Positions 34,837-43,423 of a DNA stretch of 64,000 nt are shown piece by piece (position 1 is the stretch's first letter; each line of letters begins with the position of its first letter). The position numbers were made by a program, and so were the translations under genes. Source of the DNA: JAPPHA01 sp965220985. Lineage in GTDB: Bacteria > Pseudomonadota > Alphaproteobacteria > Rhodobacterales > Rhodobacteraceae. The notes under the pieces are model-generated. The model saw only the letters and a list, made by a program, of their open reading frames with translations. It was not told the origin of the DNA and did no database searches. The stretch is from positions 1,426,001 through 1,490,000 of the forward strand of contig OZ244854.1 in the NCBI GenBank assembly GCA_965220985.1, written 5' to 3'.

Positions 34837-34853
34837 GACGTTCCTCCGATGAT

Positions 34854-34960
34854 TTTCGTTTATTTGCGAATTGTCACGAAAGGTCATATAAACGAAAGTG
34901 CAAGATAGTCAAACAGCGAGTCCGTCTTTCATTGTCGATGATTCTTCATGACAAACGAAA
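34854..34960. promoter_or_regulatory. glpR: Divergent glpV/glpR control region with AACGAAA repeats
   Basis: Three half-sites of the same motif stand between the two operons: TTTCGTTTAT at 34854-34863, its exact complement ATAAACGAAA at 34888-34897, and ACAAACGAAA at 34951-34960. A weaker CACGAAA is at about 34875-34881. Such arrays are typical of DeoR-family GlpR operators. The best reading is that GlpR represses both its own operon and the transporter operon from here until glycerol or its phosphate relieves it. Confidence 0.62.
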
Positions 34961-34979
34961 GCATGATTGAAGGGTGAGC

Positions 34980-35786
34980 ATGGATATCGGGATTCGGCAG
35001 GAGGCGATTCTTGAACTGCTCCAGAAACGGGGCATCGTGGAAGTCGAAGATCTTGCCGGGCATTTCAACGTCACCACGCAGACCATCCGCAATGACCTGA
35101 GAGAACTGGACCGGCGAGGCGTGCTGCGGCGGACGCACGGCGGGGCGCGACGGGTGGAATCGGTGACCAACCGGGAGTACCAGGAACGACGGAAGCTGCA
35201 CGGTGCGGAAAAAAGAGCGATCGGCGAGCGTGCGGCTGCGCTGATTCCTGACGGGTGTTCGGTGGCGATGAACATCGGGACGACCACCGAACATGTCGCC
35301 CGGGCGCTGACCGGACACGATGGATTGATGGTCCTGTCCAACAACATCAACATCATCCATCAACTGATCAACACGAGGGTCAGGGAACTGATTCTCGTGG
35401 GCGGCGTCGTGCGGCAGTCCGACGGCGCCGTCGTTGGCGAAGATGCGGTTGAATTCATCTCGCGATACAAGGTGGATAATGCGGTGATCGGGGCATCGGC
35501 GCTGGATGCGGATGGCGCGATACTCGATTTCGATGCGCGTGAGGTTTCGGTCGCCCGCGCGTTTCTGAAGAACGCCCGTAATCGGATTCTGGTTTGCGAT
35601 TCGTCCAAGTTCGAAATCTCGGCCCCTGTCAGGATCTGCGATGTTTCCGACCTCGACTGCGTGGTGACTGATCGGCCACCGCCGCCATCCTTTGCCGAAT
35701 TGGCTGAACATCGCGAAACGCGGATCATCGTGACCGGCGACAACCATGGGGACAGCGATGACGGACTCCGATCCCCTGCAGTTTGA
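34980..35786 (+). CDS. glpR: DeoR-family glycerol regulator GlpR
   Basis: A 268-aa repressor. The N-terminal DeoR helix-turn-helix (about residues 4-55) contains GHFNVTTQTIRNDLRELDRRGVL followed by RTHGGA. The C-terminal DeoRC sugar-phosphate sensor has the NIGTTTEHVA phosphate loop and VIGASALD. I favour ATG 34980 over GTG 34974 because GAAGG lies six bases before it. It overlaps glpD by 29 nt, so the two are translationally coupled, as is common for glpR-glpD. Confidence 0.9.
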   Translation: MDIGIRQEAILELLQKRGIVEVEDLAGHFNVTTQTIRNDLRELDRRGVLRRTHGGARRVESVTNREYQERRKLHGAEKRAIGERAAALIPDGCSVAMNIGTTTEHVARALTGHDGLMVLSNNINIIHQLINTRVRELILVGGVVRQSDGAVVGEDAVEFISRYKVDNAVIGASALDADGAILDFDAREVSVARAFLKNARNRILVCDSSKFEISAPVRICDVSDLDCVVTDRPPPPSFAELAEHRETRIIVTGDNHGDSDDGLRSPAV

Positions 35787-37371
35787 TCTGTTCATCATCG
35801 GTGGCGGCATCAACGGTTGCGGAATCGCAAGAGACGCAGCCGGCCGGGGACTCGCGGTCGGCCTTGCCGAGATGAACGATCTGGCCTCGGGAACGTCGAG
35901 CGCCTCGACCAAGCTGATCCACGGCGGTCTGCGATACTTGGAGTATTTCGAGTTTCGGCTCGTTCGCGAGTCCCTCAAGGAGCGCGAGGTGTTGCTGCAG
36001 ATGTGTCCCCACATCGCTTGGCCGTTGCGGTTCGTGCTTCCATGCCAAGACAGCCGGGAGGACTCGGATGGTTCCGCTTCTGGGGGGCGGCTCCGAGGTG
36101 CCCTGCCTTGGAACCGGGCGAGACGACCGAACTGGCTGATCAGACTCGGATTGTTCATCTACGACCATCTCGGTGGGCGCAGGATTCTTCCTGGAACCAG
36201 GACCCTCGATCTTGCCAATGATGAAGCCGGTGCACCGCTCAAGGACGAATTCGTCAAGGCCTACGAGTATTCCGACTGCTGGGTGGAGGACTCGCGACTG
36301 GTGGTCTTGAACGCGCGTGATGCGGCCCGGCGGGGTGCAACGATCATGCCGCGAACTCGGGTCGTGGGCGCTCGGCGCGAAGGTGGATCCTGGCAGATCG
36401 AGCTCGAGGCTGACGGTCGTCGCTGGCACGTCCAGGCCCGAATGCTGGTCAATGCTGGAGGACCATGGGTCGGCGAGGTCGACCATGCACTGTTCGGTGC
36501 CAATGCCGGCGGCATGGTTCGTCTCGTTCGTGGCAGCCACATTGTCACGCGGCGGCTCTACGACCACGACCGGTGCTACTTTCTGCAGGGGAGTGATGGA
36601 CGGATCATGTTCCTGATTCCGTTCGAGCATGACTTCACCTTGATCGGAACGACCGAGGGCGAGCATGAGCGGCCGGAGGATCCTCCGGTCTGCACGGACG
36701 ACGAGATGCGTTACATGCTGGATCTTGCGTCGCGATACCTGAAGCGAGAGGTGACCCAAGGCGACATTGTTGCAACCTATTCCGGACTGCGCCCGCTGCA
36801 CGACGACGGCAACAAATCGGCGACGGCAGCGACTCGCGACTACGTGCTCAAGTCCGACGACACGGACGGATTGCCCTTGCTCACCGTCATTGGCGGAAAG
36901 ATCAGCACCTACCGCAGACTTGCGGAAGCCGCGCTTGATCAGATTGCTCCGCGACTCGGAAACACCGCAGGACGCTGGACTGCCGGTGAGCCGCTGCCCG
37001 GAGGAGATTTCCCCGTCGATGGGGTTGCCAAGATGATTATCAAACTGCGTCAGGATTACCGGTTCCTGGACGAAAGCTGGGCCCGTCGCCTTGTGCGAAC
37101 CTATGGCACCGATGCCCGCCGGATTCTCGGGCAAGCGGTGGATGCCAGTGATCTCGGCGAAGACTTTGGCGCGACGATCACGGCCGCAGAACTCGAATGG
37201 TCGGTGCAACAGGAGTGGGTCCGGCGTGCAGAGGATTTCGTCTGGCGGCGGACCCGGCTCGGTTATCGTCTGTCAGCTGCCGCAATCGAACGGGTCGACG
37301 AATTCATTCACGTGACCCGCAAAACTCAAGGCGACAGTGCAAAACCCGCAAAGTCGGTGACGCTCGGCTGA
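35758..37371 (+). CDS. glpD: Aerobic glycerol-3-phosphate dehydrogenase
   Basis: A 537-aa FAD enzyme that oxidises glycerol-3-phosphate to dihydroxyacetone phosphate and passes electrons to the quinone pool at the inner membrane. The dinucleotide-binding motif GGGINGCGIARDAAG is at the N terminus, with the family motifs ASGTSSASTKLIHGGLRYLE, VLNARDAARRGA and GGKISTYRRLAEAALD. GGGGA precedes the ATG at 35758; the ATG at 35746 is an alternative. A C-terminal helical domain is complete. No glycerol kinase gene lies in the window, so glpK must be elsewhere. Confidence 0.95.
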   Translation: MTDSDPLQFDLFIIGGGINGCGIARDAAGRGLAVGLAEMNDLASGTSSASTKLIHGGLRYLEYFEFRLVRESLKEREVLLQMCPHIAWPLRFVLPCQDSREDSDGSASGGRLRGALPWNRARRPNWLIRLGLFIYDHLGGRRILPGTRTLDLANDEAGAPLKDEFVKAYEYSDCWVEDSRLVVLNARDAARRGATIMPRTRVVGARREGGSWQIELEADGRRWHVQARMLVNAGGPWVGEVDHALFGANAGGMVRLVRGSHIVTRRLYDHDRCYFLQGSDGRIMFLIPFEHDFTLIGTTEGEHERPEDPPVCTDDEMRYMLDLASRYLKREVTQGDIVATYSGLRPLHDDGNKSATAATRDYVLKSDDTDGLPLLTVIGGKISTYRRLAEAALDQIAPRLGNTAGRWTAGEPLPGGDFPVDGVAKMIIKLRQDYRFLDESWARRLVRTYGTDARRILGQAVDASDLGEDFGATITAAELEWSVQQEWVRRAEDFVWRRTRLGYRLSAAAIERVDEFIHVTRKTQGDSAKPAKSVTLG

Positions 37372-37510
37372 TCTGCCTGCCGGAACGCTTGCGTGGTGAT
37401 TGCGAGGGCGGATGCATTGCCGTTTGGGCATCGCACGCTTTGCCCGTTACCCAAGGAAGATCGTCTCTCGATTCCGGATTTGCGCTTCTCGGTCGTCGGT
37501 GCGAGTCGGG

Positions 37511-38266
37511 CTATCGCTGCGCCGCAAAGTAGGAGACGCGTCTTTCCAGTGCGGCAAGCAGCTCTGAAATCGTGAAGGCAAGCGCGAACAGCACGATCAG
37601 CACGGCCCAGAAGTGCGACATCAGGAAATTTGCCGAATAGAGTTCGAAGAGGGCGCCAAATCCGACGATCGAGATCAGCAACTGCCCGATGATCACGCCC
37701 TTGACGGCGCGAATGACACCGATCCTCACGCCCCCGAGGATTTCGGGAAGCGCAGCCCAGAGGTAGATCTTGGTGAAAGCATCCCATGGTGACGCGCCGA
37801 AGCTGCGCGCCATGTCAACGAGCGAACGGTTGATCTGCTTGACGCCTGCGCGAGCGTTCAAGATGATGATCCAGATCGCGAACAGGGCTGTCGTGATGAT
37901 GATCGATTTCATCCCGAATCCGAACAGGACCATCAGGACAGGAACCAGCGCGGTCAGCGGCGCACTGAGGAAGATGTTGACCCACGGCAACAGCAACTCG
38001 TCGATCAGGCGGTTCTTGCCCATGAGAATGCCGACGGGAATTCCGATCGAAACGGCGCTGAACACCCCGGCAAGAAAAGCCTGCGCGGTTTCGGACAGCG
38101 CCTTTTGGAACGCTGGCGTGCCAAAGATCTCGTAAAGCGTTGCAAGAACCTCGGAGAGCGGCGGCAGGAAGAAGGACATCCCGCTCTGACCGACGGTTTC
38201 CCACAGCAGTCCCCACAGGATGAGCGACGACATGCCAGGCAGTCGATAACCGAAGACGACCATCAT
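37511..38266 (-). CDS. ABC transporter permease (SsuC/TauC type)
   Basis: A 251-aa permease of the nitrate/sulfonate/taurine type with six predicted TM helices and an EAA loop near residues 145-165 (MARSFGASPWDAFTKIYLWAALPEILGG). Last gene of the four-gene transporter operon, starting directly next to the ATPase stop. The operon has two different permeases, suggesting they form a heterodimeric channel. Confidence 0.87.
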   Translation of the reverse strand: MMVVFGYRLPGMSSLILWGLLWETVGQSGMSFFLPPLSEVLATLYEIFGTPAFQKALSETAQAFLAGVFSAVSIGIPVGILMGKNRLIDELLLPWVNIFLSAPLTALVPVLMVLFGFGMKSIIITTALFAIWIIILNARAGVKQINRSLVDMARSFGASPWDAFTKIYLWAALPEILGGVRIGVIRAVKGVIIGQLLISIVGFGALFELYSANFLMSHFWAVLIVLFALAFTISELLAALERRVSYFAAQR

Positions 38267-39076
38267 CTACTCCACGTAGTTCCGCAGCGACGCCCAGATT
38301 CGGTCGACGATGTCGAGGTATTCCGGCTGGCGACGAATGTCGGTGACTGTCCCGGAACGGAGATTCCGGGGTCTGATGATCTCGGAGACGCGGCTTGGAC
38401 GGGGAAGCAGAATGGCGATCTGATCGGAAACATAGACCGCTTCTTCGATCGAATGGGTCACGAAGAGGAAGGTCTTGTTTTCCTGGGCGACGAGATCGAG
38501 CAGATCTTCCTGGAACTTGCGCCGCGTCTGTTCGTCGACCGCCGAGAACGGCTCGTCCATCAAGAGGACTTCGCTGTCGACGGCGAGGGCCCGCGCGAGC
38601 CCGACGCGCTGGCGCATTCCGCCCGACAGCTCGTGAGGATAGCTTTTTTCGAATCCCGCAAGACCGACATTGCGAATGTATTTCTCGGCGATGGCCTCGC
38701 GTTCGGAGAGGTTCACGCCCCGCAGCTCGAGTCCGAAGGCGACATTCCGCATGACGCTGGCCCAAGGCAGCAGCGCAAAATCCTGGAAGACAAAGGCCCG
38801 ATCCGGACCTGGGCCTGTGACGGGCGCGCCGTTGACCTCGACTTCGCCCGACGTCGGTTCGAGAAGCCCGGCGATGATCTTGAGCAGGGTTGTCTTGCCG
38901 CACCCCGACGGACCAAGAAGCGACGTGAGCTGGCCGCGGGGAAATTCGAGGGTCAGGTTTCTCAGCGCTTCGACCTCGCCATAGGTCTTCGAGATGTTTC
39001 GCGCCGAAACCGCGGTTGCTGGCGGCTCCATTTGTTCAGAGCCGGCTATCGTCTGGTCAGTCTGATGCGTAACCAC
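38267..39076 (-). CDS. ABC transporter ATPase (SsuB/TauB type)
   Basis: A 269-aa ATPase. Walker A is GPSGCGKTT, the Q loop is VFQDFALLPWASV, the signature is LSGGMRQRVGLARAL, Walker B ends LLMDEPFSAVD, and the switch His is in FVTHSIEEAVYV. I prefer the GTG start at 39076, which has GAAGGA seven bases upstream; the frame extends to a TTG at 39091, and an ATG lies at 39031. It overlaps the upstream permease gene. It would power both permeases. Confidence 0.88.
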   Translation of the reverse strand: MVTHQTDQTIAGSEQMEPPATAVSARNISKTYGEVEALRNLTLEFPRGQLTSLLGPSGCGKTTLLKIIAGLLEPTSGEVEVNGAPVTGPGPDRAFVFQDFALLPWASVMRNVAFGLELRGVNLSEREAIAEKYIRNVGLAGFEKSYPHELSGGMRQRVGLARALAVDSEVLLMDEPFSAVDEQTRRKFQEDLLDLVAQENKTFLFVTHSIEEAVYVSDQIAILLPRPSRVSEIIRPRNLRSGTVTDIRRQPEYLDIVDRIWASLRNYVE

Positions 39077-39824
39077 GGTCGTTTCCTTCAAAGAGCCCGC
39101 GTTCGATCAGCTCGAGGAGATTCAGAAAGCACACCGCAAGCAGAATGATGGAGAAAATGGCGGCATACATGCTTGCGTAATCGGCAATCGAGCGGCTGTA
39201 GGTGATGATGTCACCGATCCCCGTCGGCGTGATCTTGAGTTCGGAAAGGATCGCGCCGATGAACCCGGCGGAGGTCCCAAGACGGAGGCCGGAAAAGATG
39301 ATCGGCGATGCTGACGGAATGATGACCTTGAGGATGATGTCTCTGTCGGATCCGAGGAAGGAATAGCCCATTTCCTTGAGGTTGGCGGGGGTGTTGCGAA
39401 CCGCGCCCGCCGTGTTGAGAACGATGACGGGCATCGCCATGATGCAAACGACGAAGACCTTGGATGTCAGCCCGATCCCGTAGACCATGACCAGCAGAGG
39501 GATGAGCGCTGCCAGTGGCGCCGCTTGCATGACGATGAAAATGGGCAGGAACAGCCAGTCGAACCAGGAACTGAGACCGATCCAGAGTCCGAGCGCGATG
39601 CCCAGGAAAGCGGAGATGATCAGCCCGACAACCAACGGTCGCAACGTGTCGACATAGGCAACGAACAGCGAACCGTCGAGCGCCATGGCGAGCAGAGCCG
39701 CCATGGATTCGAAGAAGGTGGGGAAGCCGTAACTAACAGGAATGCGCCCGGCAATCTCCCAGGCGCCAAACACGATCACGGCGGAGAGTATCTTGAGTGA
39801 CAGTGACCTGTTGATCATGATCAT
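39057..39824 (-). CDS. ABC transporter permease (SsuC/TauC type)
   Basis: A 255-aa permease with six predicted TM helices and an EAA-type loop (LKEMGYSFLGSDRDIILKVIIPSASPIIFSG). The ATG at 39824 gives a normal N terminus (MIMINRSLSLKILSAVIVFG); an upstream GTG at 39866 would place the start inside a stem-loop and is less likely. It follows the binding-protein gene and overlaps the ATPase gene. Confidence 0.85.
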   Translation of the reverse strand: MIMINRSLSLKILSAVIVFGAWEIAGRIPVSYGFPTFFESMAALLAMALDGSLFVAYVDTLRPLVVGLIISAFLGIALGLWIGLSSWFDWLFLPIFIVMQAAPLAALIPLLVMVYGIGLTSKVFVVCIMAMPVIVLNTAGAVRNTPANLKEMGYSFLGSDRDIILKVIIPSASPIIFSGLRLGTSAGFIGAILSELKITPTGIGDIITYSRSIADYASMYAAIFSIILLAVCFLNLLELIERGLFEGNDRGYASD

Positions 39825-39844
39825 TTGACCAATCCCGTTGGGGG

Positions 39845-39871
39845 TGACGGTGACCATTTCGGTCACCGTCA
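39845..39871 (-). terminator. Stem-loop between binding-protein and permease genes
   Basis: An 11-bp perfect stem, TGACGGTGACC / GGTCACCGTCA, with a 5-nt loop lies 8 nt after the binding-protein stop and before the probable permease start. It is the same placement as at the other binding-protein genes in this window. Confidence 0.55.
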
Positions 39872-39879
39872 GCCAGGGT

Positions 39880-40851
39880 TCAGTTCATTGCGGCATCGAG
39901 AGGTGCCATGTACCAGAAGTCCTCGATCTTGAGGGTTGACGGATCGCCCTCGAGCTGACCGGCATTGCTGTACCATTCGAGGTCAGCCATCGCGGCCTTG
40001 CGACCGCCGCCGTTCGCGTCATAGAGGCCTCCGGCAACGGCTTCGGTGTAGAAGTTGTCGAGGCTGTCGAGGATCTCGGCCGGCAACTGGCCGATCGGGC
40101 CATCCGGATCGGTTTCCTTGCTGATGATTGTCGGATCTTCGTTCATGTCCTGCCAGACACTGAGGAGTGCATCGACAAAGATCTGGACTTGCTGTTCGTT
40201 TTCCTGGATCCAATCGAGATTGGCGAAAAGGGCTTCATCCGAGGCTTCGACGTCGAACATCGGCAAGACGTTAAACTTGTCGGCGTGCTGTCGCATCACC
40301 TTGTTCTTGTTCGAGAGATCGATGATGGTTGCATCCGCTTGGCCTGCAACCAATGCAACGACACGGTTTGCCGATCCAGGAACGTAAGACCGCTCTCCAA
40401 ACTTGATCCCCGTCTTGTCCTCGATGACATTGGCGATCGAGTCGGTTCCGCCGCCGCGGGAGTGGAGCAGGATCGGTTCACCGTCGAGGTCTGAAAGCTC
40501 GCTGTATTTCTTGGTCGTAACCGGGAAGAACTTGAGCTTCGAGAGTTGGAAAATGATCCGGACCGGCGCCTTCGAGCGTTGCATCGCTGCGTACGGCGTT
40601 CCGAATCCGATATCCATCTGGCCGCTCAGGACCGCCTGGATTGCCAGTTCCTCATCGGAAAATGCGGTCCACTCGTAGTCGAGTCCGTTGGCCTTGGCCC
40701 GATCGAGGGCGACAAAAAAGGCGGCGAGTTCGTCCGATGGCGTTTCCGCAAGTGCGATGCGTATGGTGTCGGCTTGCACAGTTGACGCCGAAAAAGCGAT
40801 CGAAATCGGCAGGATGGCCGCCATTCCGGCCCGTTTGAGGGTGTTCAACAT
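39880..40851 (-). CDS. ABC transporter solute-binding protein (NMT1/SsuA type)
   Basis: A 323-aa periplasmic protein with a Sec signal peptide (MLNTLKRAGMAAILPISIAF, cleavage near VQA). The fold is the NMT1/SsuA-like binding family, with a FSDEELAIQAVLSGQMDIGFGTPYAAM segment that lines the ligand cleft. AGGAG precedes the ATG. It would bind a small anion, amino-sulfonate, pyrimidine precursor or aromatic acid; the family is broad. The divergent FAH-family hydrolase on the far side of the GntR gene hints at an aromatic-derived acid. Confidence 0.87.
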   Translation of the reverse strand: MLNTLKRAGMAAILPISIAFSASTVQADTIRIALAETPSDELAAFFVALDRAKANGLDYEWTAFSDEELAIQAVLSGQMDIGFGTPYAAMQRSKAPVRIIFQLSKLKFFPVTTKKYSELSDLDGEPILLHSRGGGTDSIANVIEDKTGIKFGERSYVPGSANRVVALVAGQADATIIDLSNKNKVMRQHADKFNVLPMFDVEASDEALFANLDWIQENEQQVQIFVDALLSVWQDMNEDPTIISKETDPDGPIGQLPAEILDSLDNFYTEAVAGGLYDANGGGRKAAMADLEWYSNAGQLEGDPSTLKIEDFWYMAPLDAAMN

Positions 40852-40931
40852 GTCTTGATCTCCTTGACGTTGGGGTGATTGTCAGAGCCGAATTGTTCAA
40901 CGGCTTGGCGGTTTCGTTCAGTGTGCCGCCA

Positions 40932-41609
40932 TCACACCTCGCCGAACAACCGTGCTGCCACCGAACGCAAGTGATCCCGCATTGCCGCACGAGCGGCGGT
41001 TGGATCACGCAATTCGATCGCTGATGCGACGCGGTCATGTTCTGCAAAACTCGCGTGATCACGCGCCGGCCGGTCGGAGTCCCGAATGACCGAACTCCAC
41101 GCAACCGCGCGGCGAACCTGGTTGAGCTTGTCGAAGAGTGACAGGAGCAAGACGTTGCCGGTCGCTTCCGCGATTGACCGGTGAAACTGGTCGTCTCGGG
41201 CTTCGTATTCGTCCCAGCTTGCTGCCGCCTCTGTTCGCTGCAGGCACTGCCTGATCGACTCGAGGTCATCGGCGGACGCGTTGATCGTCGCCTCCTGTGC
41301 CAGTGCGGGCTCGAACGCGAGACGGGCACGCATCATCTGGACTGGCGTCGTCTTTGCGCTGAGGTCCGCGAGTCGCTCAGCTCCGTCACCGGCGAGGAAT
41401 GTGCCCTTGCCGACGTGACGCCAGATTCGCCCTTCATGCTGAAGGGCTTCCAAAGCGCGTCGAAGTTTCGCGCGGGTCATCTCGAGGCTGACCATGAGAT
41501 CGCGCTCGGGCGGCAACCGGTCGCCAGGCTTGTAGTTACCGACATCAATGAAGGTCTTGAGCTTCGCGAGAGCGTCTTCGCGGGTCAAAGATTCCGGTGC
41601 TGCCAGCAC
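40932..41609 (-). CDS. GntR-family (FCD) transcriptional regulator
   Basis: A 225-aa regulator. The N-terminal winged helix (residues about 8-75) contains GDRLPPERDLMVSLEMTRAKLRRALEALQHEGRIWRHVGKGTF. The C-terminal FCD helical ligand domain shows the metal/ligand pattern with RDDQFHRSIAEATGN and HASFAEHDRVASAIELRDPTAARAAMRDHL. The start is GTG at 41609 with GGAGGA eight bases before it. It stands between the transporter operon and the divergent hydrolase gene and likely controls both, through the palindromes in the 84-bp gap on its 5' side. Confidence 0.88.
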   Translation of the reverse strand: MLAAPESLTREDALAKLKTFIDVGNYKPGDRLPPERDLMVSLEMTRAKLRRALEALQHEGRIWRHVGKGTFLAGDGAERLADLSAKTTPVQMMRARLAFEPALAQEATINASADDLESIRQCLQRTEAAASWDEYEARDDQFHRSIAEATGNVLLLSLFDKLNQVRRAVAWSSVIRDSDRPARDHASFAEHDRVASAIELRDPTAARAAMRDHLRSVAARLFGEV

Positions 41610-41624
41610 TGTCGTGGTCCTCCA

Positions 41625-41663
41625 ATTGGTTGACCAATAGCGGCGATTGATCTACTATAGATC
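41625..41663. promoter_or_regulatory. Two palindromes upstream of the GntR gene
   Basis: ATTGGT-TG-ACCAAT (41625-41638) is a perfect palindrome of the TTGGTNNACCAA type bound by many FCD-class GntR regulators. GATCTA-CTA-TAGATC (41649-41663) is a second one. Both lie between the divergent GntR and hydrolase genes, 24 bp apart centre to centre, and could let the regulator repress both. Confidence 0.55.
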
Positions 41664-41693
41664 GCCCAAAGCAGATTTTCAAGTGGGGGATCA

Positions 41694-42383
41694 ATGATGG
41701 CAACTTACGCATTCGCGCCGGCACCCGAAGTCACCTTGCCCGTCGCCGGTAGCGACGCCGTGTTTCCGGTACGAAGAGTCTACTGCATCGGGCGGAACTA
41801 TGCGGCTCATGCCATCGAGATGGGGCACAATCCCGACCGCGAACCGCCTTTCTTTTTTCAGAAGAACCCGAACAATCTCGATCCGTCGGGCATCTTTCCG
41901 TATCCGCCCAAATCGTCGGATGTTCACCATGAGGCCGAATTGGCAGTCATGCTGAAATCTGGTGGAACCGACATCCCTCTCGGTGAAGAGCTGGATCACG
42001 TCTACGGGTATGCGCTGTCGCTGGACATGACCCGCCGCGACCTGCAGGGAGAACAGAAGAAACTCGGTCGTCCCTGGGAAATCGGCAAGGCGTTCGAGCG
42101 GTCTGCGCCTGTCGGTCCGGTTCATCCGGTTTCGCAGGTCGGGCACCTGTCCTCGGGCCGGATCGCGCTCAGTGTCGACGGCGTTCTCCGCCAGGAGGGC
42201 AATCTTGATCAGATGATCTGGAAGGTGCCGGAAATGATTTCTTACCTGTCGGAGTATTTCGAACTCGGCGGTGGCGACGTCATTCTGTCCGGAACCCCAT
42301 CGGGCGTTTCCGCAGTCACTAAGGGAAATGTCATTGAAGTCGAGATCGAGGGGCTTGGTGCCATGACGGTCAAGGTCGTTTGA
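41694..42383 (+). CDS. FAH-family hydrolase (fumarylpyruvate hydrolase-like)
   Basis: A 229-aa fumarylacetoacetase C-terminal-domain protein. The metal site is visible as HHEAELAV (Glu in the E-x-E pair) and Asp in LDMTRRDLQ, with the GRNYAAHAIEMGHNPDREPPFFFQKNP segment typical of fumarylpyruvate and maleylpyruvate hydrolases. These split the C-C bond of acylpyruvates in gentisate or similar aromatic pathways. The ATG at 41694 follows a GGGGGA site; ATG 41697 is possible. No gentisate dioxygenase is in the window, so the exact acylpyruvate is unclear. Confidence 0.85.
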   Translation: MMATYAFAPAPEVTLPVAGSDAVFPVRRVYCIGRNYAAHAIEMGHNPDREPPFFFQKNPNNLDPSGIFPYPPKSSDVHHEAELAVMLKSGGTDIPLGEELDHVYGYALSLDMTRRDLQGEQKKLGRPWEIGKAFERSAPVGPVHPVSQVGHLSSGRIALSVDGVLRQEGNLDQMIWKVPEMISYLSEYFELGGGDVILSGTPSGVSAVTKGNVIEVEIEGLGAMTVKVV

Positions 42384-43423
42384 CTGCTGGTTTGTTGACG
42401 AGATTATTGGGTGCATTCTTTGCGCGAAATCGATTAGGTGATGGAGGGCGACCGGTACTCGGGCGCGAACTCAGCAAGGCACAAGGTGACCAGCACGCGA
42501 CAGGCCAAAAATGACGAGGCGAAACGCCGATTCTCGATGCTGATCGCGGATGGGGAAGTGGGCGAAGTACTGGTGATCCGCCGATGACGACCTCCGAGAA
42601 TCTGGTATGGCGGTACGAGGGGCGCACGCACTGAAGAGACTCGCTGCCGATGGCTCGTTCGCCGTTGTTCAAGTGTCCAGGTGTCTGGGCAAGGAATTAG
42701 CTTCGGACGACATTTTAGGGCCGAAAGTGTCGCCAGTGATCGGGCGATTGGCTGAGTTTGTCCCGTCATACGCTTTCACGTTGGCCTGCATATGCAAAAT
42801 GACGGATGCGGACTAATCTGCGTCATGCTGAAGCGGCACGGATGCGGCTAAGGGATATACCAGTTGCGCAATTGTCGTATGCTCGCGACAGATCGGAATA
42901 TACCCTGTTTGCGTACTGTGCCCATACCAACTGAAATTGGCTTCGCAAAGACTATGAACAATCAAGTCTGGGAACGAAGGATTAGGAAGCAACGGTAGTT
43001 CAAGCCATACTTTCGTTCGCTTGAAAATACCTCAATACATGGGTACTTGGAATTTGCACAGCTTGGTTGCGTCCGATGAGTCCCGTAAGTCAAATCTCGC
43101 ATTGTGAGCCACTACATACAACCCGAATGCCGTATCCAATTCATCGGCGTGTGGCGAATTCTTGGTCCGCCAAATCCGGTTTGTACGGCCGCTTTGATTT
43201 CGCATCATGTCAGGGCCCTTTGTCATCACAAGATGACGAGAGGCTGGAGATGACACTACATATTGTGGAAAATCGGAATTTTCCACTGTACCTTGTGGCA
43301 TATGTATCACATAACCTAATTCTGAACAATTGCCGAGAACGGGGTAGGTCGCCCCCCATCGGCGGGGTCGTCCTCGGGAATGAGACGATTCAGTGCGCTA
43401 GTACGCTGTAGGAGATCCATGCA
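42384..43423. other. 1-kb gap with short, weakly supported frames
   Basis: No full gene is clear. At 42441-42587 a 48-codon frame on the plus strand (containing KNDEAKRRFSMLIADGEVGEVL) looks coding-like and is followed by an ATGA-coupled 16-codon frame, but ribosome sites are poor. At 43032-43310 on the minus strand a 92-codon frame ends in GLYVVAHNARFDLRDSSDATKL, which could be a gene fragment. The right half is AT-richer, consistent with acquired DNA leading into the restriction pair. Confidence 0.3.

Noticed and set aside
35725..37209. A 494-codon minus-strand frame
   Set aside because: Antisense to glpD.
42607..42816. A 69-codon plus-strand frame
   Set aside because: No ribosome site, no recognisable domain, and mixed codon use; not supported as a gene.
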